Assembly (NCBI GenBank): GCA_035649235.1
Contig: DASRJX010000013.1
Span: 1-31,471 of the forward strand
Reading direction: 5' to 3'
DNA length: 31,471 nt
Source of the DNA: DASRJX01 sp035649235
Lineage (GTDB): Bacteria > Acidobacteriota > Polarisedimenticolia > Gp22-AA2
This document shows, one piece after another, positions 28,198-31,471 of the stretch; within the stretch, counting starts at the first letter, position 1, and each line of letters begins with the position of its first letter. The notes under the pieces were generated by a model. The model ran no database searches and was not told the DNA's origin. It worked only from the letters and a program-made list of their open reading frames with translations. The position numbers and the translations under genes were made by a program.

Positions 28198-30531
28198 ATG
28201 ATGGGCTCGGTGCTCCGCCGGCTGTCTCTAGCGCTGCTGGCCGTTGCTGCCTCCCTCGCGCCTGGGCCGCTCGCCTCCACGTTGACGGTGACGAGCACCG
28301 CGGACAGCGGTGCTGGATCGCTGCGTGACGCCATCACCGTCTCCTCCCCTGGGGACGAAATCGACTTCGATCCCTCCCTGGCCGGACAGCCCATCGTTCT
28401 GACCACGGGCGAGCTCGTCCTCGACAAGGACCTGACCATCACGGGACTCGGCGCCGACCAGACGACGCTGAGCGGGCCGATCCTCGGGACGCCTTATGAG
28501 CATGTCGAGCACCGGCTCTTCGTGGTTCCCGAAGGCATCGTGGCCACCCTTTCCGGGCTGAGCCTGGTCCGCGGCTCGACCTTCCAGTTCCCCGGCGGAG
28601 GGGCGATCCTGAACGAAGGCAGCCTGACACTCCGTGAGTGCGTCCTCAGCGACAACTGGTCCGCCACGAGCGACGGCGGCGCCCTCTTCAACAGCGGCAG
28701 CCTGGTGCTCCTCCGGACGGTTTTTCTCAGGAACAGCATCGAGGATTTTGGCGTCGGAGCCGGGCTGTTCAACGCCGCCACGGGGCACGTGCAGATGCGG
28801 CAGTCGTCCCTCTTCGATAACCAGTCGCTTCTCGGGGGCGGCTCGGCCATCGCCAACGCCGGAGAGATCACGGCCGAGGAGTGCGTCCTGGGGCGGAATC
28901 GCACGTTTCGCCGGGCCGGTGCGATCCTCAATTGGCCCGGGGCGACCTTTCATCTGACGCGCTCCATCGTCAGGGACAACTTCGCGACCTTTCTCGGCGG
29001 TGGCGCGGTCAACCATGGGACGCTCGTCCTGACCGGGAGCACCGTCGCCGGAAACACGATTGCGCTGCGCCTCGGGTTCGGGGGCGGCATCAGCAATTCG
29101 GGCCGCCTCATCCTGACGAACAGCACGATTCTCGGCAACGGGGTCGAGGACGCCGGCGGGCATGGAGGAGGGGTCTTCAACTCCGCCTCGGGCAGCGTGG
29201 CGCTGGTGAATGCGACGGTGACGGGCAACTATCTGGGCAGCAGCGAATACGGCGGGGCGGCCGGACTGGAGAACGCAGGAACGGCGATGGCCCGCGGGAG
29301 CCTTCTGGCGGGGAACTACGCCCTCTCCTATTGCTACGTCGATCAGCCTCAGGTGCCATTGAGTAGCGACATCAAGGGCGTGGTCGACTCGCTCGGGCAG
29401 AATGCCATCGGGGGCTGCACCGATCTAGAGCCGGCCACGTGCTCGGAGTCGATCGCTTGCAGCGGATTCCAGGCGACGGATCTCTTCGGAGTCGACGTCG
29501 GACAGCTTCTGGAGTCGGAACCGTTCGATCTCTGGCCGTGGGCGGGCGGTTCGCCGCGACGCGGGCTGCTCGCCTCGAACGGGGGCCCGACCCCGACCGT
29601 CGCCCCTCTGCCGGGCAGCGCACTCGTGGATCGCATTCCCGCCGTCGAGTGCACCAATGACGAGGGGAGCCCTCTGCTCAACGACCAGCGTGGCACCGCG
29701 CGGCCCCAAGGACGGGGCTGCGACGTCGGGTCGGTCGAGCTCTCCCCGCCCCGAGGGAGCGGGTTCTGGGAACACCAGTGCAGCGGACTCGGCTTTGTCC
29801 AGCTGAGCCCCACGGAGATGCACGAGCTGTTCGACGAAGTGGCAGCCGCCTCGCCGGCCTTCCCGGAGTGCGCCGCCAGCGCCTGCGAAACTCTCCTGAC
29901 GAGGCGTCCGCGCAACGAGATGCGGACGAAGGCGAGGCGGAGCCTGCTCGCGCTCTGGCTCAATCTCATGACCGGAAGGGTGACCGACGGCAGGCCGATC
30001 GACCTGCCCGCGCTGACGCAGGCCGCGAACGTCGCGGAAGCCCTGGCCGAGATCCAGGCGACGATCTGCGACTCCAGGGCGAGCCGCGGCGCGCTGGGAG
30101 TCGCCAAGGAGATCGCCGAGGCCATCAACAACCAGGAGGACATGGACCTGCTCGCGCTGGAATCGTCGGCCGTCGTCCAACCGGGGACCACCCGTTCCTT
30201 CACCCTGGCCGTCGTCAACTTTGGCCCCGACGTCCGGAGTTACGACCTGACTGCCTCGTCGGCCTGGCCCGTCGCCCTTTCGCTCGCCCGCGTCAACGGC
30301 CTCGGCCCCGGCCAGACGGCCCTGGTCACCGCCACGGTGGCCGTTCCGACCACGTCCTGGAAGGAGCCCGGGGAGGTTCGCGTCACTGCGTCCGACGGCA
30401 GCAGCCCCGCGCTGCTGTCGCGCACGGCCACGATCCGCATCGTCGTGGCCGACGTTGCCGACCCGGGCGGAACCCCGAAGCCCCGCCGGCCGGTGCTCGA
30501 GTCGAAAGCGTCAGCGGCTCTCTCGCACTAG
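28198..30531 (+). CDS. Secreted beta-helix, choice-of-anchor Q protein with extra C-terminal domains
   Basis: A 777-residue exported protein. The signal peptide (1-~26, ending PLAST) precedes a CSLREA-like start, TSTADSGAGSLRDAI (32-46). Residues ~60-390 form a right-handed beta helix with short imperfect repeats (GGAILNEGSLTLREC, GGALFNSGSLVLLRT, GGGISNSGRLILTNS, GGGVFNSASGSVALVN). Residues 461-~515 are the choice-of-anchor Q signature (NGGPTPTVAPLPGSALVD, DQRGTARPQ, CDVGSVEL). A cysteine-rich helical domain follows (GSGFWEHQC; ALWLNLMTGRV), then a final beta domain (~660-760) resembling alpha-galactosidase NEW3/CARDB folds. It is an extracellular adhesin or polysaccharide-binding type protein; no catalytic residues are evident. 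GAGG is eight bases before the ATG; a second ATG follows directly. Confidence 0.85.
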   Translation: MMGSVLRRLSLALLAVAASLAPGPLASTLTVTSTADSGAGSLRDAITVSSPGDEIDFDPSLAGQPIVLTTGELVLDKDLTITGLGADQTTLSGPILGTPYEHVEHRLFVVPEGIVATLSGLSLVRGSTFQFPGGGAILNEGSLTLRECVLSDNWSATSDGGALFNSGSLVLLRTVFLRNSIEDFGVGAGLFNAATGHVQMRQSSLFDNQSLLGGGSAIANAGEITAEECVLGRNRTFRRAGAILNWPGATFHLTRSIVRDNFATFLGGGAVNHGTLVLTGSTVAGNTIALRLGFGGGISNSGRLILTNSTILGNGVEDAGGHGGGVFNSASGSVALVNATVTGNYLGSSEYGGAAGLENAGTAMARGSLLAGNYALSYCYVDQPQVPLSSDIKGVVDSLGQNAIGGCTDLEPATCSESIACSGFQATDLFGVDVGQLLESEPFDLWPWAGGSPRRGLLASNGGPTPTVAPLPGSALVDRIPAVECTNDEGSPLLNDQRGTARPQGRGCDVGSVELSPPRGSGFWEHQCSGLGFVQLSPTEMHELFDEVAAASPAFPECAASACETLLTRRPRNEMRTKARRSLLALWLNLMTGRVTDGRPIDLPALTQAANVAEALAEIQATICDSRASRGALGVAKEIAEAINNQEDMDLLALESSAVVQPGTTRSFTLAVVNFGPDVRSYDLTASSAWPVALSLARVNGLGPGQTALVTATVAVPTTSWKEPGEVRVTASDGSSPALLSRTATIRIVVADVADPGGTPKPRRPVLESKASAALSH

Positions 30532-30590
30532 CAGGCACGCGGTCCGCTCCGAGTTCTCATCGCGCCCGCACGCCAGGTGGCGGGACTGCT

Positions 30591-30710
30591 CTAGGGCTTC
30601 CCTGGCGACTGAGGCTCCGATTGACGCGCGTCGGCAGGTGCCAGGGCCGGCTGGGCAGGCTTGTAGCCGAACCAGGTCTGGAAATCCGCTTCGATCTGGT
30701 CGAGGCTCAT
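30591..30710 (-). CDS. Possible 39-residue protein
   Basis: A short minus-strand frame from ATG 30710 to TAG 30591. AAAAGGA ends five bases before the ATG. The translation begins MSLDQIEADFQTWFGYKP and ends in a Pro/Ala/Ser/Gln-rich tail. The N-terminal part could be a short amphipathic helix followed by an aromatic turn. Codon use is like that of its neighbours. It lies downstream of the TPR gene on the same strand and could share its transcript. The family is unknown, and it could be chance or a gene remnant. Confidence 0.35.
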   Translation of the reverse strand: MSLDQIEADFQTWFGYKPAQPALAPADARQSEPQSPGKP

Positions 30711-30817
30711 GCCGGTCCTTTTCCGTCACCAGGAAGCTCATGGTGAACGGGAGCAGACGGCGCTGCCAGGTGAGAAGTCGGGGGTGCGAGGAAAGCCGTG
30801 TGCCGGAGCCAGGAGTC

Positions 30818-31471
30818 CTACGACACGCGCTTCAACGCTTCCGAGGCTTCCTTCAAGGCCGGATTGAGCTTCAGCGCCGCCTGGTAGCACCGCTGCGCCT
30901 CAGCCTTCTTCCCTTGCTTCTCGTAGAGGGCGCCCAGGAAGTAGTGCGCGTTCGCGTGCGCCGGCTCGTTCGGCTTCGGAGTGTAGGCGAGGTACTTCCG
31001 CAGAGCCTCCTCGCCGCGGGCGAGATCCGTGCCGGCCTGCGCTGCCGTGCGCCCGATGTGGTAGAAGGCCGCCATGTACCCCGGGTCGAGCTTCAGCGCC
31101 GTCTCGAACTCCGAGAACGCGGCCGTGTAGTTCTTCTCGACGTTCACCAGATACTGTCCGAAGAAACTGTGCGCCTTCGGCGAGTCGGGCTGCTCGCGGA
31201 TCGCCGCGAGGTACTCCTGCTTCGCGAGGTCCGGCTTCTTCTGCTGCGTGTAGATGGACGCGTAGGCGCGGTGCCCGACGACCGGATCCAGAGACTTGAT
31301 CTCCTTCGCCTGCTCGAAGGCCTTGTCGTCGGAGCCACCCATCATTCGGGGCGCAAAGGCGTAGACCTGCACCAGCATGTAGCGAGCCTGGACGTGAGCG
31401 GGATCGAGCGCCACGGCCGTCTCCAGCTCGGCTTTCATCTTCGGCCCGTACCGCGTCTTGCCGAACAGGCT
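30818..31471 (-). CDS. TPR-repeat protein, cut by right edge
   Basis: The frame stays open to the last base; ATG 31438 is likely internal, as the sequence before it (SLFGKTRYGPK) reads straight on into the first repeat. About 217 residues are visible. Tetratricopeptide repeats follow one another: LETAVALDPAHVQARYMLVQVY, AKQEYLAAIREQPDSPKAHSFFGQYL, AFSEFETALKLDPGYMAAFYHIG, ANAHYFLGALYEKQGKKAEAQRCYQAALKLNP. Between them the segment APRMMGGSDDKAFEQAKEIKSLDP is typical of long secreted TPR proteins of Acidobacteriota. TPRs mediate protein-protein contact; no partner can be named. The N-terminus, including any signal peptide, lies outside the window. Confidence 0.85.
   Translation of the reverse strand, partial: SLFGKTRYGPKMKAELETAVALDPAHVQARYMLVQVYAFAPRMMGGSDDKAFEQAKEIKSLDPVVGHRAYASIYTQQKKPDLAKQEYLAAIREQPDSPKAHSFFGQYLVNVEKNYTAAFSEFETALKLDPGYMAAFYHIGRTAAQAGTDLARGEEALRKYLAYTPKPNEPAHANAHYFLGALYEKQGKKAEAQRCYQAALKLNPALKEASEALKRVS

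Noticed and set aside
30511..30741. A 76-codon minus-strand frame overlapping the beta-helix stop
   Set aside because: It overlaps the coding end of a well-supported gene, its sequence looks random, and a different frame at 30591-30710 has the better ribosome binding site.

Overview
The window is a GC-rich (roughly two-thirds G+C by eye) bacterial chromosome segment with dense genes on both strands, high GC at third codon positions, and many secreted or envelope proteins. The best taxonomic pointer is a full-length ADOP-type permease (acidobacterial duplicated orphan permease) without an adjacent ATPase. Together with LolA-like, DNRLRE and choice-of-anchor Q secreted proteins, it suggests a member of the Acidobacteriota or a close neighbour. 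This is inference from gene content; there is no rRNA or other marker in the window. I saw no tRNA, rRNA, CRISPR array, transposase or phage gene.

Layout. 1-5.2 kb: the Gly/Arg-rich tail of a truncated gene, an outer-membrane beta-barrel protein, a DMT-superfamily permease (minus), a DNRLRE secreted protein, a periplasmic dienelactone-hydrolase-like enzyme and a 1-Cys peroxiredoxin closed by a strong terminator. 5.2-11.5 kb: the ADOP permease (minus), a secreted alpha/alpha-toroid protein with a QW-like motif, and a secreted metzincin protease carrying seven tandem 50-residue FG-GAP-like repeats (minus). 11.5-18.4 kb: a 79-residue unknown protein, a cytoplasmic DUF900-like alpha/beta hydrolase, an internally duplicated four-cysteine secreted protein, an M20-type peptidase homologue with two altered metal ligands preceded by a secreted helical protein, and a secreted beta-propeller-like protein.

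18.4-22.8 kb is the most coherent regulatory unit. An ECF sigma factor and its membrane anti-sigma factor overlap by 4 bases and are divergent from a VIT/VWA-domain protein. The short divergent region holds three GGAAC-N17-GTC sequences, one facing the VIT/VWA gene and two facing the sigma gene. This is the signature of an ECF-controlled divergon. The anti-sigma and VIT/VWA proteins also share a proline-rich linker followed by the same short motif (RSLGYI).

22.9-31.5 kb: a DAO-type FAD oxidoreductase; a tightly coupled four-gene minus-strand operon (NfeD-like, flotillin, SH3/TPR-like coiled-coil protein, LolA-like protein) behind a TTGACA promoter; a large beta-helix/choice-of-anchor Q secreted protein; a possible 39-residue ORF; and a TPR protein cut by the right edge.

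Several genes share one promoter style: TTGNNN, an 18-base spacer, and a -10 box beginning TAG. That allows an operon-level reading of much of the window.
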